This document shows, piece after piece, positions 1 through 7,638 of a stretch of 45,294 nucleotides of DNA; the stretch's first letter is position 1, and each line of letters starts with the position of its first letter. Source of the stretch: Oscillospiraceae bacterium (lineage in GTDB: Bacteria > Bacillota > Clostridia > Oscillospirales > Acutalibacteraceae). Below the pieces are notes generated by a model. The model ran no database searches. It saw only the letters and a program-made list of their open reading frames with translations, and had not been told where the DNA came from. The stretch spans positions 1-45,294 of the forward strand of contig JAFLUL010000006.1 of the NCBI GenBank assembly GCA_022508845.1, given 5' to 3'. The translations under genes and the position numbers were made by a program.

Positions 1-43
1 ATCGCCGTTGCCCGCAGGGCAAATTTCGGCGGGCGTTAAAATC

Positions 44-86
44 TTTTTATTTAATCGGAAACGAGAAGTTTCCTATTAAATAAAAA
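44..86. repeat. Long inverted repeat with 19-bp arms
   Basis: Arms 44-62 and 68-86 pair over 19 bp with one mismatch (56 against 74) around a GAGAA loop. No T-tract follows in either direction, so it is not a standard terminator. It sits just beyond the terminator of the ABC exporter gene. Function is unknown; an mRNA-stabilising hairpin or part of a dispersed repeat are possible. Confidence 0.5.
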
Positions 87-112
87 AGGCCGCTGCAGCG
101 GCTCTTTTTTTT
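82..112 (-). terminator. Rho-independent terminator of the ABC exporter gene
   Basis: The perfect palindrome GCCGCTGCAGCGGC (89-102) is flanked by an A-run (82-87) and a T-run (105-112). Read on the minus strand it is a GC-rich hairpin followed by T7, directly after the stop codon at 116. The symmetry would let it work in both directions. Confidence 0.85.
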
Positions 113-115
113 GCT

Positions 116-1894
116 CTATTTTACCTCGCTTGTTCTTGTGTAGAATCCGTAGTAAATGCCCCTTTTCTCCATAAGCTCGGCGTGATTTCCCTCTTCAACA
201 ATTCCGTCCTTCGTTAAAACCAGAATGCGATCGGAATTAACAATGCTTGAAAGGCGATGAGCTATTGTTAAAGTTGTTCTGCCATTTGAAAGGCTTCTGA
301 GGCTCTTTGCCACTTCATACTCAGAATCGTTGTCAAGCGCGCTTGTTGCTTCATCCAGAATGAGGATCGGCGGGTCTTTGAGAAATACTCTCGCTATTGA
401 AATTCGCTGCTTCTGTCCGCCGGAGAGCTTAACTCCGCGCTCGCCTATATAGGTGTTGTAGCCGTCCTTTAACGCGCTTATGAATTCATGAGCGCCGGCT
501 TTTTTGGCTGCCTCGATAACCTCCTCATACGTTGCGTCCGGGCGTCCGTAAATTATATTATCATAAACCGATCCTGAGAACAGATAGACGTCCTGCTGAA
601 CCATACCAATGTTTTCTCTAAGGCTTTTAAGAGTGTAGCTCTTTATATCCTCGCCATCGAGATATATTTTGCCGCTGTCAATATTATAAAATCTCGGGAT
701 AAGATTGCAGAGAGTTGTTTTACCTCCTCCGCTGGGTCCCACAATAGCAAGTCGTTCGCCCTTATGAATAGTTAAATTCAGCGATGTAAATACAGTATTT
801 CCGTCGTCAGGATATGAAAAGCCAACATTATCAAAATGGATCTCACCGCCGGCGTTTTTAAGCTCTCTTGCTCCCGGTTCGTCAAATATCTCAATATCCG
901 AATCCATTATTCCCAAAAATCTGTCAATTCCCGTCATACCGCGCTGGAATTGTTCGGCGAATTCAACTATGCGGCGGACTGTTGCAATAAGAGTTGAAAC
1001 ATACATAACATATGCAACCATATCTCCCGCACTTATAAGCCCCTTTAAGAGGAAAATTCCACCGCCGAGGAGAACAACAAGATACATAACGCCCTCAAAT
1101 ATTCTTACGGTGAGCTGAAAGGTTGCCATATATTTATATGAAAGCTTTTTTATTCCAAAAAACTTCATATTATCCTCTTTGAATTTTTCGCGTTCAAGCG
1201 GTTCGTTTGTGAATGCTTTAACAACCTTCTGTCCTAAAAGAGAATCCTCAATTCTCGCGTTAAGCTCGCCGGTCTGATGGCGCTGCATTGCAAAGGCGTC
1301 ACGCATCTTAAAATTGACCTTGAGACAAATGGGCACCATAATGGGAACAACGGCAAAAACAAGCAGAGTTAAAAGAAAGCTGGTTTTTGAAAGAATAACG
1401 AACGAAGCAACAAGCTTTACCGCGGCAATAAAAAATTCCTCCGGACAGTGATGAGCAAATTCGGTTACGTCAAAAAGATCGTTTGTTATACGGCCCATTA
1501 TCTGACCGATTTTTGTGTTGGAATAATAGGTATCGGAAAGCCTTAAAAGATGGTCATAAGCGTCACGGCGCATATCGGTTTCCATTTTTGTTCCCATAAC
1601 ATGCCCTTGATAAGCCATAAAAAAAGCAGCGGCAGCATCTATTGCCCTGAGAACAAGATAAAGGCAACCGAGAGAGAGTACGGTTTTTATTGTAAGCGCT
1701 GCAATATCATTTACAGCGGTATTTGTTAAATATTTTATTATCTGCGGCAAAGTGAGCTCTGCAATACACGTAAGTCCCGCGCAAAACAGATCAAACACCA
1801 TAGTTCGGATATATGGCTTATAATACGGAAGAAACCTGCCGATAAGCCCCTTGGCAGAATGCTGTCTGTCATAAATTCCGGATTTTGTTTTCAT
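116..1894 (-). CDS. ABC exporter half-transporter (fused TM and ATPase domains)
   Basis: This encodes a 592-residue half-transporter of the MsbA/LmrA/BmrA type, expected to act as a dimer in the cytoplasmic membrane. Residues of about 20-310 carry the six-helix transmembrane domain. The ATPase domain follows, with Walker A GPSGGGKTT near 385, signature LSGGQKQR near 490, Walker B ILILDEATSALD near 513 and the H-loop in TIAHRLSS near 545. The ATG at 1894 is chosen because GGTGGGAAG lies just upstream; an in-frame TTG five codons earlier would overlap that site. A hairpin separates it from the pilus operon upstream and a terminator follows. It may be transcribed on its own or by read-through. 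The substrate (drug, lipid or peptide) cannot be told from sequence. Confidence 0.93.
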   Translation of the reverse strand: MKTKSGIYDRQHSAKGLIGRFLPYYKPYIRTMVFDLFCAGLTCIAELTLPQIIKYLTNTAVNDIAALTIKTVLSLGCLYLVLRAIDAAAAFFMAYQGHVMGTKMETDMRRDAYDHLLRLSDTYYSNTKIGQIMGRITNDLFDVTEFAHHCPEEFFIAAVKLVASFVILSKTSFLLTLLVFAVVPIMVPICLKVNFKMRDAFAMQRHQTGELNARIEDSLLGQKVVKAFTNEPLEREKFKEDNMKFFGIKKLSYKYMATFQLTVRIFEGVMYLVVLLGGGIFLLKGLISAGDMVAYVMYVSTLIATVRRIVEFAEQFQRGMTGIDRFLGIMDSDIEIFDEPGARELKNAGGEIHFDNVGFSYPDDGNTVFTSLNLTIHKGERLAIVGPSGGGKTTLCNLIPRFYNIDSGKIYLDGEDIKSYTLKSLRENIGMVQQDVYLFSGSVYDNIIYGRPDATYEEVIEAAKKAGAHEFISALKDGYNTYIGERGVKLSGGQKQRISIARVFLKDPPILILDEATSALDNDSEYEVAKSLRSLSNGRTTLTIAHRLSSIVNSDRILVLTKDGIVEEGNHAELMEKRGIYYGFYTRTSEVK

Positions 1895-1921
1895 ATCTTC
1901 CCACCTCAAATAAATCTCAGT

Positions 1922-1957
1922 TAAAAATTTGACCTTGCAGAGAAGCTCTGCGAGGTC
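1922..1957 (-). terminator. Probable terminator at the end of the pilus operon
   Basis: Arms 1931-1942 and 1946-1957 pair over 12 bp with one G-T wobble and a 3-nt loop. On the minus strand they are followed by AAATTTTTAA. It lies immediately after the sortase stop codon, so it probably separates the pilus operon from the ABC exporter gene. Confidence 0.65.
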
Positions 1958-1959
1958 AT

Positions 1960-2568
1960 TTAATCAATTTTTGTACAGCGAATAGTTACTCTTGCCGCAC
2001 CGCCGGGGGTGCAGGTGAAAAGGGTAATATCCCAACCGCCGCTCTCCATCTCCTCAATAGCGGTTTTATCAAGCAGTTCGGTTTCGGAAACAACATAGTT
2101 AAAAACGTTTCCGTCAACATCGGTAAAGGTTATTTCATCGCCGATTTTCAAATCCTTTAGTTTTCCGAAATGAGAGCGATAATTATGGGCTGCAATAATC
2201 ATATCATTATCGTAAACGGAGCCCATATAGCGGCAGGGAGAGATTTTTAGCCTGCTGTCATCCCATCTGTCTAAAACAGGTAAATTCAAATCAAGAAGCG
2301 GAATAGAGAGCGTTCCCACATAGAGATAACCGTTTATCTCTATAGTTGGCATTTCCATTTTTGGATTAAAAACATAATCCTCATCAATAGATTCAATTTT
2401 GCTCTCTATCTCTTCAAGAATTTCATTTCTGAGCTTGCCTGCGCTCAGATCCTGATAAATATTATGTTCAACCAAAACCAAAGCACACGCAACCAGAAGC
2501 ACTCCGCTGAGCATGAGCGCAACACCGGCTTTGGTGTGCTTTCTTCGTTTATTTCTCTTCATCGTCAT
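1960..2568 (-). CDS. Sortase, second of the pilus locus, not class C (cell-wall anchoring?)
   Basis: This is a 202-residue membrane-anchored cysteine transpeptidase. It has a basic N terminus, one membrane helix (about residues 15-35) and a sortase beta-barrel. The catalytic triad is visible: His in AAHNYRSHFG near 126, Cys in LFTCTPGG near 185 and Arg in ARVTIRC near 192. It lacks the class C lid and the C-terminal membrane helix seen in the other sortase here. By analogy with two-sortase pilus loci it could attach the finished pilus or the LPNTG minor pilin to peptidoglycan; that is inference. Its start overlaps the end of the minor pilin gene by 20 bp, implying translational coupling. The ATG at 2568 is preferred, with a second ATG at 2562. 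The exact sortase class is uncertain. Confidence 0.88.
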   Translation of the reverse strand: MTMKRNKRRKHTKAGVALMLSGVLLVACALVLVEHNIYQDLSAGKLRNEILEEIESKIESIDEDYVFNPKMEMPTIEINGYLYVGTLSIPLLDLNLPVLDRWDDSRLKISPCRYMGSVYDNDMIIAAHNYRSHFGKLKDLKIGDEITFTDVDGNVFNYVVSETELLDKTAIEEMESGGWDITLFTCTPGGAARVTIRCTKID

Positions 2569-3655
2569 GTTTTCTCTTAACGAAACCAACAGAGAAAAGT
2601 GCAAATCCGGATGTTATCAAAACAGGAACAGGCCACCATAAAAGGCCGGTGTTCGGGAGATTACCTGAGCCGTTCGAACCTGAACCGTTTGAGCCGGAGC
2701 CGTTAGAGCCGGAACCGCCTGTTGTTCCGTCCGGACCATCTCCGCCTGAAGAGGGATCTGATGAATTTGACAGATTTGAGGGATCGGAGGGGTCATACGG
2801 ATCAGAGCTGTCGTTTGAGCTTGGTTCCGTGGGCCAGCCTTCCTCGGGAATATCACCCTCATATGTGTTTGTTAAAACAAAGGTGTTACCTTCGCGAATT
2901 ACAGAAACAGAATAATCGCCGGGAACTGTTTTTTCAACAACCTGCCAGATATGAAAAGCTTCAAGGCCTGACCAGGTGTGACGCCAGTTGTTTTCAGCGT
3001 TAAGAACTACTTCATCGAAGACTTCGCCGTCGCAGAGGAGCTGAGCAACTATTTGATTCGGGCGATTTGGATTTCCTTCGTCATCCCAAATTTTTACAAC
3101 CTTGCGTTCGATCTTCTCATAATAGGTGTTCAGATATTCATATTTAATATTCGCATTAACGCGGTTATGCTCTTCATCATCAACAACAGAAGGAAGATAG
3201 ACTATGAAGGGCTGAGGATTATATACCTCTCCGTTTTGTACGGTTGAGTTTCCGTCAATAAGATAAACGCCTCCGTCCAAGTTTTTAAACTTAAGACGTC
3301 CCATATTATCGGTTTCACCCTGAGCATCGGGAACAAGAGCGTCTCTTGCGGCATATGCGCTGAGGGTTGATGCTATTTCACTCAGTTTATCATTCATAAA
3401 CGGGTCAATAGTTACGCGATAATCCTTAAAATCACCGAAAAATTCCCTATTATCAACTCCATCAAGGGCTTCGGCTATATAATATAAACGGAAATGGGCG
3501 TTTCTTACCGGCTCGCCATCATGGACGAAGATAAGAGTTACTGAATAATCATCGTCCTGCCAGTCCTCCGCTAAAACCGCGGGAGAAAAAAATGAGACGA
3601 CCATAAATAGGCATAAAAACGCCGCAAGATATTTAATTAAAAAGGATTTCTTCAT
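2549..3655 (-). CDS. LPNTG-anchored minor pilin / Cna-B surface protein
   Basis: A 368-residue secreted, wall-anchored protein. A signal peptide (residues 1-29, ending AVLA) leads into a pilin-like N-terminal region. A Cna-B domain follows at about 180-265 (KVVKIWDDEGNPNRP, then WQVVEKTVPGDYSV and TNTY). Next come a Ser/Asp/Pro-rich stalk and an NGSGS-repeat linker, then the sorting signal LPNTG at 333-337, a hydrophobic helix and the basic tail KRKHDDEEK. Cna-B folds usually form Lys-Asn isopeptide bonds. Placement between two sortase genes makes it a tip or base pilin, or another sortase substrate of this locus. AAAGGAG lies just upstream of the ATG at 3655. Which pilus position it takes cannot be read from sequence. 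Confidence 0.9.
   Translation of the reverse strand: MKKSFLIKYLAAFLCLFMVVSFFSPAVLAEDWQDDDYSVTLIFVHDGEPVRNAHFRLYYIAEALDGVDNREFFGDFKDYRVTIDPFMNDKLSEIASTLSAYAARDALVPDAQGETDNMGRLKFKNLDGGVYLIDGNSTVQNGEVYNPQPFIVYLPSVVDDEEHNRVNANIKYEYLNTYYEKIERKVVKIWDDEGNPNRPNQIVAQLLCDGEVFDEVVLNAENNWRHTWSGLEAFHIWQVVEKTVPGDYSVSVIREGNTFVLTNTYEGDIPEEGWPTEPSSNDSSDPYDPSDPSNLSNSSDPSSGGDGPDGTTGGSGSNGSGSNGSGSNGSGNLPNTGLLWWPVPVLITSGFALFSVGFVKRKHDDEEK
2663..2718 (-). repeat. 15-bp tandem repeat encoding an NGSGS linker
   Basis: About 3.7 imperfect 15-bp units encode NGSGS repeats just before the LPNTG signal of the minor pilin. Units differ at third positions. The repeat keeps frame, so copy-number change would alter only the flexible linker length. 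Confidence 0.75.
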
Positions 3656-3701
3656 AATGAGCGCTCCTTTATAATTTTCAAATTTAGATTTTTAATAAAA
3701 A

Positions 3702-4535
3702 TTAACTACGCTTTTTTCTGCGGCTCACAAAGATAACAACAATCGTTATCATCATAATCGGAACCTCAGCAAAGAGAATATTCCATAAAAGATCAACTAT
3801 CTGAGCCTCAGATCTTGTTGCTTTCAAAGAAAGAGTTCCGTCCGGCGGAGTTTCAATGCGATGTCCGCGGACTAAAAGACGGTGGGTGTTTATACCGTAG
3901 GGGGTGCAGGTTATAAGCGTACAATAATCCATACCTCTCTCAATTTTTGAAAAATTTAACACATACGGCTCAACGACCTGAATATCATCCACCTCATATG
4001 CCATAGTTTCCTTGAGGACCTGTATGGTAAAAATATCACCGATAACCAGCTTGGGCAGGTTTGTAAATAATGTTGCGGAGGGAAGACCGCGATGGCCTGA
4101 GAGAAAGATATGGGAGCTTTCGCCTCCAACAGGAAGAGAGGAGCCGTCAAGATGGCCAACGCCGACCTGGAGAACCGATTCGCTTGTCCCGTGATAAATC
4201 GGGAGATTAACGTCAATTGCAGGTATAATAATATACCCCATAATTCCGGTTCCGGTTATGTCCAAAGTATTATAATATTTTTCGAGGTCTTCTTCGCTTG
4301 AAAGATATAGGGTTGAGGGAAAATTTCGGGCAAGCTGCCTATTATATTCCAAAGCAGCCTCAAACATCTCGTTTGATTCCTCGGGAGTCATTGTGTCAAC
4401 ATGAGAAATATAGCTGTTTATCGCCTGCTTATGTGCGAGGGTATTCAAAAGGTCGCTTGCCATCGGATAGAGAATAAGGGATACACCGATAATGAGAGCA
4501 AGAACAACAATAATGGTTGATAAATGCTTCCTCAT
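3702..4535 (-). CDS. Class C sortase (pilin polymerase)
   Basis: A 277-residue membrane enzyme that would join pilin subunits by linking the LPXTG threonine of one to a lysine of the next. It has an N-terminal helix (about 7-30) and a C-terminal membrane helix (about 250-270) followed by RRKKRS, the two-anchor plan of class C. Catalytic residues are His in SGHRGLPSATLF near 147, Cys in TLITCTPYGINTH near 209 and Arg in RLLVRGHR near 222, all in class C contexts. It lies directly downstream of the major pilin gene, behind a strong hairpin, and 46 bp upstream of the minor pilin gene. This arrangement fits a dedicated pilus polymerase. Confidence 0.95.
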   Translation of the reverse strand: MRKHLSTIIVVLALIIGVSLILYPMASDLLNTLAHKQAINSYISHVDTMTPEESNEMFEAALEYNRQLARNFPSTLYLSSEEDLEKYYNTLDITGTGIMGYIIIPAIDVNLPIYHGTSESVLQVGVGHLDGSSLPVGGESSHIFLSGHRGLPSATLFTNLPKLVIGDIFTIQVLKETMAYEVDDIQVVEPYVLNFSKIERGMDYCTLITCTPYGINTHRLLVRGHRIETPPDGTLSLKATRSEAQIVDLLWNILFAEVPIMMITIVVIFVSRRKKRS

Positions 4536-4557
4536 AAGGGTCTCTCCTCGTTCAAGT

Positions 4558-4584
4558 CATCCGGAGGATAAAATCCCCCGGATG
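4558..4584 (-). other. Strong intercistronic hairpin after the major pilin gene
   Basis: Twelve-bp arms (4558-4569 and 4573-4584, one mismatch) with a 3-nt loop lie between the pilin stop and the class C sortase start. On the minus strand no T-tract follows, so full termination is unlikely. It could protect the pilin mRNA 3' end and lower expression of the downstream sortase. Confidence 0.6.
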
Positions 4585-4606
4585 AAAATAGGTTTGTTTC
4601 TAAAAA

Positions 4607-6217
4607 TTAGTTGTTAACAGCCTTTTTCTTCTGAACCTTTGAAATGCAAAGGAAAACAAGAGCAGCAGCAAGAACTATTGTGCCAAGAGTATAGAAGATA
4701 GTTGTACCAATACCACCGGTTCCGGGAAGAACTGTTGCGGTTTTATCGGTAACGGAAAGAACAAATCTTCCTTCATGATCCTCGCTGGGAGTTGCACTTG
4801 AAACAGTCTCTTCATTGGTGCTTGTTACGAGACTAAGAGTTGGCGCGGGATCAGTTATTCCGCCATTAACATCAGCGCCGGCTTCAATCTTGAATGAGAA
4901 ATCAGCAACCTTATCGTAGCCCTTGGGGGATTCTGTTTCCTTTACCCAGTATGTTCCGGGCTCAAGACCGTCAATGTTAATTATACCGCCGTTAGCAGTA
5001 GTAAATTCATGTCCATTACTTTCACTGGGATCCCAAACTACTTCGCCTTCATCATTGTAGGTGAGCCAGGATTTTGATTGGTCAGTATTTATCTTATAAA
5101 CTTTGAACTTAGCAGAGTTAAGAGGCTGGTTGCCTTCATCAACCTTATCAAGTTCAACACCGAAGGTATAAACATAAACTGTCTTCTCTTCGGTTTTGCC
5201 TTTGGGTTCAGTGCCTTCACCATCCCAAGTGTAATCGTTTGAATACTCGAGATGAACGCCGTTCGTATTGCCTGTGTCGCCTAAATTAGCGTCCTTATTG
5301 AGAGTTGCGGTGTATGTAACAACGATAGTATCACCGTATGCGGCACTTGTGTCTTTAAGATCAGTAAACACGATGTGGAGATTGCAATCATCGCCGGTGC
5401 TATTCCCTGTTACAACTGTGTAATGTCCGATATCTGCGCCTTCACCGTTAATTTTAACTGAAACGGATGATTCACCGTCAAATGTTAAACCTGAGGAAAG
5501 AGTATCGTGGAATACATAGTAATAAGAATCAAAATCGGAATAGTTATAGGGAAGAGTACCTTTGAGTTTGAATGTGATTGTTTCGCCGAACTCAGCAGTT
5601 GTTCCCTTTACTTCTGAGGTATCTTCAACAATAACCTTATCAACTTCGGGAGTTGTTGTTTTAATGTTTATTGTTGTAGGGCCGGCAACATCAAGCATAA
5701 CAGAAGATTTAACCATATCTTTATTATTAACTGATGTGTTGTCAACAATAAGATAGTAACCTGCAGGAACTTCTTTTGTCTCTCCGCCGTTGATAGTATA
5801 GTCAGCTTCTACACCGGCCGCAAGAAGCGCTGCCATTACGTCTTCTGCAAATTTCTTTACGAGCTCATCGCCTGTAGAAGGAGTGGCGGCAAGTTCAGCA
5901 AGCTTTTTTGCAACGTCACTGGCGGAAGAAGTTGTGGCAACACCGGCAGCTGTGCAAATTGCTGCTTTCAAATCGGCATTGTCCTTAATCTGTGCGCCCC
6001 ATTCGATGTTAGCTAACTGATTCTTTGTATCGCTCAGTTCGCCGGTAAAGATCTGGTATACGCCAAAGGTACGGTTTGCAGCCGAAGCATTACCACGAGA
6101 ACCAATTGTTATTGAAGGGGTAGTGCTTCCTTCAGCAAAAGCCGGGAGGATCATAGCAAATGCAAGCATAAATGCTACTGCGAGAGCGAGAACTCTTTTT
6201 GCTACATTGTTTTTCAT
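4607..6217 (-). CDS. Major (backbone) pilin, LPGTG sortase substrate
   Basis: A 536-residue secreted pilin. The signal peptide ends at about AFAEG (residue 29). The candidate pilin-motif lysine is in TTPEVDKVIVED near 195, where the class C sortase would join subunits. A middle isopeptide domain and a C-terminal Cna-B-like domain follow; the latter has FGVELDKVDEG and the E-box YWVKETESPKGY near 430. The sorting signal LPGTG is at 497-501, followed by a hydrophobic helix and KKKAVNN. The ATG at 6217 is chosen because AAGGAG (6227-6232) lies at ideal distance; an upstream in-frame ATG at 6238 would overlap that site. The neighbours are a SipA-like protein upstream and the class C sortase downstream. 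Homologues are backbone pilins of clostridia and streptococci. Confidence 0.95.
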   Translation of the reverse strand: MKNNVAKRVLALAVAFMLAFAMILPAFAEGSTTPSITIGSRGNASAANRTFGVYQIFTGELSDTKNQLANIEWGAQIKDNADLKAAICTAAGVATTSSASDVAKKLAELAATPSTGDELVKKFAEDVMAALLAAGVEADYTINGGETKEVPAGYYLIVDNTSVNNKDMVKSSVMLDVAGPTTINIKTTTPEVDKVIVEDTSEVKGTTAEFGETITFKLKGTLPYNYSDFDSYYYVFHDTLSSGLTFDGESSVSVKINGEGADIGHYTVVTGNSTGDDCNLHIVFTDLKDTSAAYGDTIVVTYTATLNKDANLGDTGNTNGVHLEYSNDYTWDGEGTEPKGKTEEKTVYVYTFGVELDKVDEGNQPLNSAKFKVYKINTDQSKSWLTYNDEGEVVWDPSESNGHEFTTANGGIINIDGLEPGTYWVKETESPKGYDKVADFSFKIEAGADVNGGITDPAPTLSLVTSTNEETVSSATPSEDHEGRFVLSVTDKTATVLPGTGGIGTTIFYTLGTIVLAAALVFLCISKVQKKKAVNN

Positions 6218-6255
6218 AGTTGTTTTCTCCTTTTTCATTTTTTGTTTTTGTTTAT

Positions 6256-6287
6256 ATTAAAATACCACCTTTTATGGTATGTATTTT
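6256..6287 (-). promoter_or_regulatory. Small AT-rich hairpin upstream of the major pilin gene
   Basis: AAAATAC (6259-6265) pairs with GTATTTT (6281-6287), and ACC with GGT inside it. On the minus strand the hairpin is followed by TTTTAATATAAAC. It lies in the 72-bp gap between the SipA-like and pilin genes and could be a leaky attenuator or a processing site. No strong internal promoter is seen. Confidence 0.3.
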
Positions 6288-6289
6288 AT

Positions 6290-6943
6290 TCAGTCAACAA
6301 TTCCTATTGCATAAACAGGCCAGACGGTAACAATAAGCTTACCTACGATACGGTCAAATGAAACACAGCCTATTTCGTTTATTCTTGAGTCCTTTGAAAC
6401 GGGCCGGTTATCGCCCAAAACGAAATAGTTATTTTCCGGAACTGTAAAGGGGAAGGTCATATCGCAGTCCCCGAGAGCTTTTTCGGTTATATAGGCTTCA
6501 TTTAGAGTTTCGGAATTAACTAAAACAGTTCCGTCCTCACTGATTTCTATAACATCACCCGGGGTTCCTATTACGCGCCTTACAAAGAGGTTATTGTTGT
6601 TATAAAAACAGCAAACATCGCCTTTTTCAAGCTTTGTTGTTTTTATAGCTATTGAAACGTCATCATTGTTGAGCGTTGGCTGCATTGCATTGCCGGAAAC
6701 CTTAATAACAGGGGTAAGCAGCGAAGTTATGAGAACGACAACCGCGGCTGAAACGATCAAAACCTGAATAAGTGTTTTTATCGGATTGGACTTTTTTGAA
6801 TTTTGGGAAATTCGAGAAAGCTCTTTTTCTATCTGCTCGGATGTTGGAAGCGACTGCTCCGGCTGATTATTCTGATCTTCCTGATTTTCAGGTTCAATCT
6901 GTTCGGTAAGCTCCGATAAATCGGCATTGTTTATATTATCCAT
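6290..6943 (-). CDS. Signal-peptidase-fold protein lacking the catalytic Ser/Lys (SipA-like pilus assembly factor)
   Basis: A 217-residue protein with an acidic, Gln-rich cytoplasmic N terminus, one membrane helix (about 57-78) and a type I signal peptidase domain. Family boxes are clear: SGNAMQPTL, FVRRVIGTPGD and GDNRPVSKDSR. The box-B serine (normally SMxPT) is Ala86, codon GCA at 6686-6688. The general-base lysine (normally VKRxxGxPGD) is Arg122, codon AGG at 6578-6580. Protease activity is therefore unlikely. Streptococcus pyogenes SipA, a pilus-locus member without the catalytic dyad, is needed for pilus polymerisation, so a similar non-proteolytic chaperone role is inferred. The ATG at 6943 has AGGTG five bases upstream; an in-frame GTG is two codons earlier. 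It sits directly before the major pilin gene. Confidence 0.88.
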   Translation of the reverse strand: MDNINNADLSELTEQIEPENQEDQNNQPEQSLPTSEQIEKELSRISQNSKKSNPIKTLIQVLIVSAAVVVLITSLLTPVIKVSGNAMQPTLNNDDVSIAIKTTKLEKGDVCCFYNNNNLFVRRVIGTPGDVIEISEDGTVLVNSETLNEAYITEKALGDCDMTFPFTVPENNYFVLGDNRPVSKDSRINEIGCVSFDRIVGKLIVTVWPVYAIGIVD

Positions 6944-6960
6944 CGGCACACCTGTTTCTT

Positions 6961-7428
6961 TTATTCCGAGGGCTGACTATCTCGGGAGAAATTAAGACGT
7001 CCAACCTCGTCCTTAAAGGCCCTTATCTTATCCGCGGTTTGCTTTTCTAAAACGGCACAGCGCTTTTTTGCGTCAACGAGCATTTCGTCGGAACGTTTTT
7101 TTGCTTCGGCAAGCATTTCGTCGGAGCGTTTTTTTGCATCGGCAAGAAGTTCATCGCCGCGCTTTGAATGCGCTTCGATATTTTTAAGGTAAATGTCGGC
7201 AGCGGATTGAGCTGATTCAAAAATCTTGCTTATTGCGAGAGAGGCTTCGGCAATATTGCCGGCTTTTTCAAGGATAACGCGCCTATCGGAAAGCAACGCC
7301 TCTTTTTCGGCAAGCTGTTTTTCTTTTTTTTCAAGCTCGCTTTCAAGGTCATTTGCGCGTTTGGTTTGCTCAAGCAGCATTTCAAGAAGCTGGCGGCGAT
7401 TTAATCTTCCAAGCTCTTTTTCAGTCAT
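6961..7428 (-). CDS. Coiled-coil protein with 11-residue repeats, first gene of the pilus operon
   Basis: A 155-residue, highly charged helical protein with no signal peptide or membrane helix. Residues 15-50 form a Glu/Lys-rich coiled coil (ESELEKKEKQLAEKE). A less charged segment follows, then three 11-residue units at 90-122 (RGDELLADAKK, RSDEMLAEAKK, RSDEMLVDAKK), which favour a right-handed hendecad coil. It ends 17 bp before the SipA-like gene and heads the operon, behind the promoter at 7500-7528 and the site AGGGGAGG. I do not recognise a family with certainty. The composition recalls DivIVA-type scaffold proteins, so a cytoplasmic scaffold that positions pilus assembly is a guess. 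Confidence 0.8.
   Translation of the reverse strand: MTEKELGRLNRRQLLEMLLEQTKRANDLESELEKKEKQLAEKEALLSDRRVILEKAGNIAEASLAISKIFESAQSAADIYLKNIEAHSKRGDELLADAKKRSDEMLAEAKKRSDEMLVDAKKRCAVLEKQTADKIRAFKDEVGRLNFSRDSQPSE
7063..7161 (-). repeat. Three 33-bp tandem repeats (hendecad coding)
   Basis: Three 33-bp units encode 11-residue helical repeats of the form RSDEMLxxAKK. The second and third units are almost identical in DNA, which suggests recent duplication. Confidence 0.8.
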
Positions 7429-7499
7429 AAAAAGCCTCCCCTTTTTGAATGCGCCATATAAATAATATGTAAAAATAAAGAAAGCGTATTTACCAAACT

Positions 7500-7528
7500 A
7501 TTTTATTCTAACAAATCAGTTTTGTCAA
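7500..7528 (-). promoter_or_regulatory. Sigma-A type promoter of the pilus operon
   Basis: On the minus strand TTGACA (7523-7528) and TAAAAT (7500-7505) are separated by 17 bp. This is close to consensus, about 70 bp upstream of the coiled-coil gene. The leader is AT-rich, with no clear operator. Confidence 0.75.
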
Positions 7529-7638
7529 TACAGTTTTGATTAACTTAACAAATTTGTAACATTACATATTTATACACAGCAAAATTGCTATGATATTATA
7601 AATATATATAAATTTTCAACAATATTCCAGTATCAATA

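Noticed and set aside
7062..7161. Tandem repeats as a CRISPR array
   Set aside because: The 33-bp units are contiguous without spacers and are in frame inside a coiled-coil gene.
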